From NCBI GenBank assembly GCA_030590715.1, contig JAUVCU010000093.1, forward strand, positions 1 through 6,424: a stretch of 6,424 nucleotides of DNA, read 5' to 3'. The notes beneath the pieces are model-generated. The model did no database searches. It was not told the origin of the DNA and was given only the letters and a program-made list of their open reading frames with translations. Position numbers and translations under genes: made by a program. The DNA comes from Lentisphaeria bacterium (lineage in GTDB: Bacteria; Verrucomicrobiota; Lentisphaeria; Victivallales; JAUVCU01). Positions 5,936 to 6,424 of this stretch are shown in pieces. Within the stretch, counting starts at the first letter, position 1. Every line of letters begins with the position of its first letter.

Positions 5936-6073
5936 AAATGATCTACAGCACTCACGGGAAGACATGACTGCTCCATGCCCTCTTTGTGTACTGCAATCAA
6001 ACTATTGCCTCTAACTCTTTAAACTCACAGAGCCCGCAAAACAAGATCCTGTGAAACAAACTTTAGCTACGAC

Positions 6074-6424
6074 TTAAAATGTAATCACCTGATCACTATC
6101 TATCACCCATTCAGCCAAATCCGACATAGTAGATTCTTCAGCTCCTTCGAAATATGGCTGATTCTTGTATATTCCACAGCGAGACATGCACGTACCACAT
6201 GCTTTTACTGGTAACCCTTTTATAATGAGTTCTTTTAGTATTTGTGATAAGTCCTGATCGTAACCTTCGGGTTTTTTGCAAATATCACGAGCCATATCAA
6301 CGGAGTCGTTCATCAGGAAAATACGAACTTCCTGACCTGCATCAAGTAGTTGACCTGCAAGGCGCAAACCATTCCAAGTTACATCTGTATTGTCATAGGG
6401 TTGGCGGTTGAAAACAATCAGAAT
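6074..6424 (-). CDS. DsrE-family protein, partial (5' end outside window)
   Basis: The reading frame is open to the window edge, giving 116 residues that begin ILIVFNRQPYDNTD. Relatives usually start one or two residues earlier, so almost the whole protein is present. An internal TTG at 6367 is not the start, because the conserved first strand and NGLRLA helix lie upstream of it. The DsrE/DsrF-like family (COG1553) includes small cytoplasmic sulfur-relay proteins that carry persulfide on cysteine. Here a cysteine cluster, C76-G-T-C79-M-S-R-C83, follows a GLPVKA segment at the position typical for the active cysteine, and C49 is another cysteine. It lies on the same strand as the Fe-S genes, 186 bases upstream, so it may be a separate transcript. 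A role in supplying sulfur to the cluster proteins is plausible but not shown. Confidence 0.85.
   Translation of the reverse strand: MLIVFNRQPYDNTDVTWNGLRLAGQLLDAGQEVRIFLMNDSVDMARDICKKPEGYDQDLSQILKELIIKGLPVKACGTCMSRCGIYKNQPYFEGAEESTMSDLAEWVIDSDQVITF

Noticed and set aside
5930..5980. Minus-strand 14-codon reading frame starting MEQSCLP in the gap upstream of the operon, as a leader peptide
   Set aside because: The purine-rich stretch before its ATG is too close to serve as a ribosome binding site, and no attenuator-like hairpin pair follows.
5993..6008. Small hairpin GCAAT-N6-ATTGC
   Set aside because: Five-base arms of mixed composition are expected by chance in a gap of this size.
6025..6054. 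Inverted repeat TCACAG-N18-CTGTGA after the DsrE-like gene
   Set aside because: Six-base arms with an 18-base loop and no U-tract do not make a convincing terminator, and the spacing does not fit a CRP-type site.

Overview
The window is a minus-strand gene neighbourhood centred on iron-sulfur and metal-cluster handling. It resembles the clusters found mostly in strict anaerobes such as sulfate-reducing bacteria, Thermotoga relatives and clostridia. The clearest parallel is the 'orange protein' (Orp) locus of Desulfovibrio, which combines small NifX-like proteins, paired MinD-like ATPases with built-in ferredoxin domains and an Mrp-type ATPase. Base composition looks moderate and unremarkable. 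No rRNA, tRNA, mobile element or CRISPR array is visible. The species cannot be named from this window; an anaerobic bacterium is the safe statement.

Layout in the direction of transcription (right to left): a DsrE-family protein cut by the window edge (6424-6074); a 186-base gap with an inverted repeat; a NifX/Orp-like protein (5887-5525); a 601-residue fusion of two MinD-ferredoxin ATPases (5521-3716); an intact NifU-like scaffold (3726-3352); a hotdog thioesterase (3343-2915); an Mrp/NBP35 ATPase with a cysteine-rich N-terminus (2904-2047); a second NifU-like protein lacking two of the three scaffold cysteines (2013-1630); and a second NifX-like protein (1556-1218). The spacings from 5887 to 2047 run from an 11-base overlap to 10 bases, which strongly suggests one operon. 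The last two genes follow after 33 and 73 bases. After a 177-base gap with three inverted repeats comes a metallo-beta-lactamase-fold hydrolase (1040-210), which probably has its own promoter, and then a good hairpin terminator at 99-115.

The protein-coding content can be read as two parallel triads, each with one NifX-like metallocluster protein, one deviant-Walker ATPase and one NifU-like scaffold. They are separated by the thioesterase gene. The NifU-like proteins would hold nascent Fe-S clusters, the ATPases would load or transfer clusters, and the NifX-like proteins would carry the final metal cluster. The physiological target is not evident from the sequence. The most notable oddities are the ATPase fusion, the ligand-poor NifU paralogue and the embedded thioesterase. 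I do not see a wholly unprecedented system, but the combination is worth a closer look.
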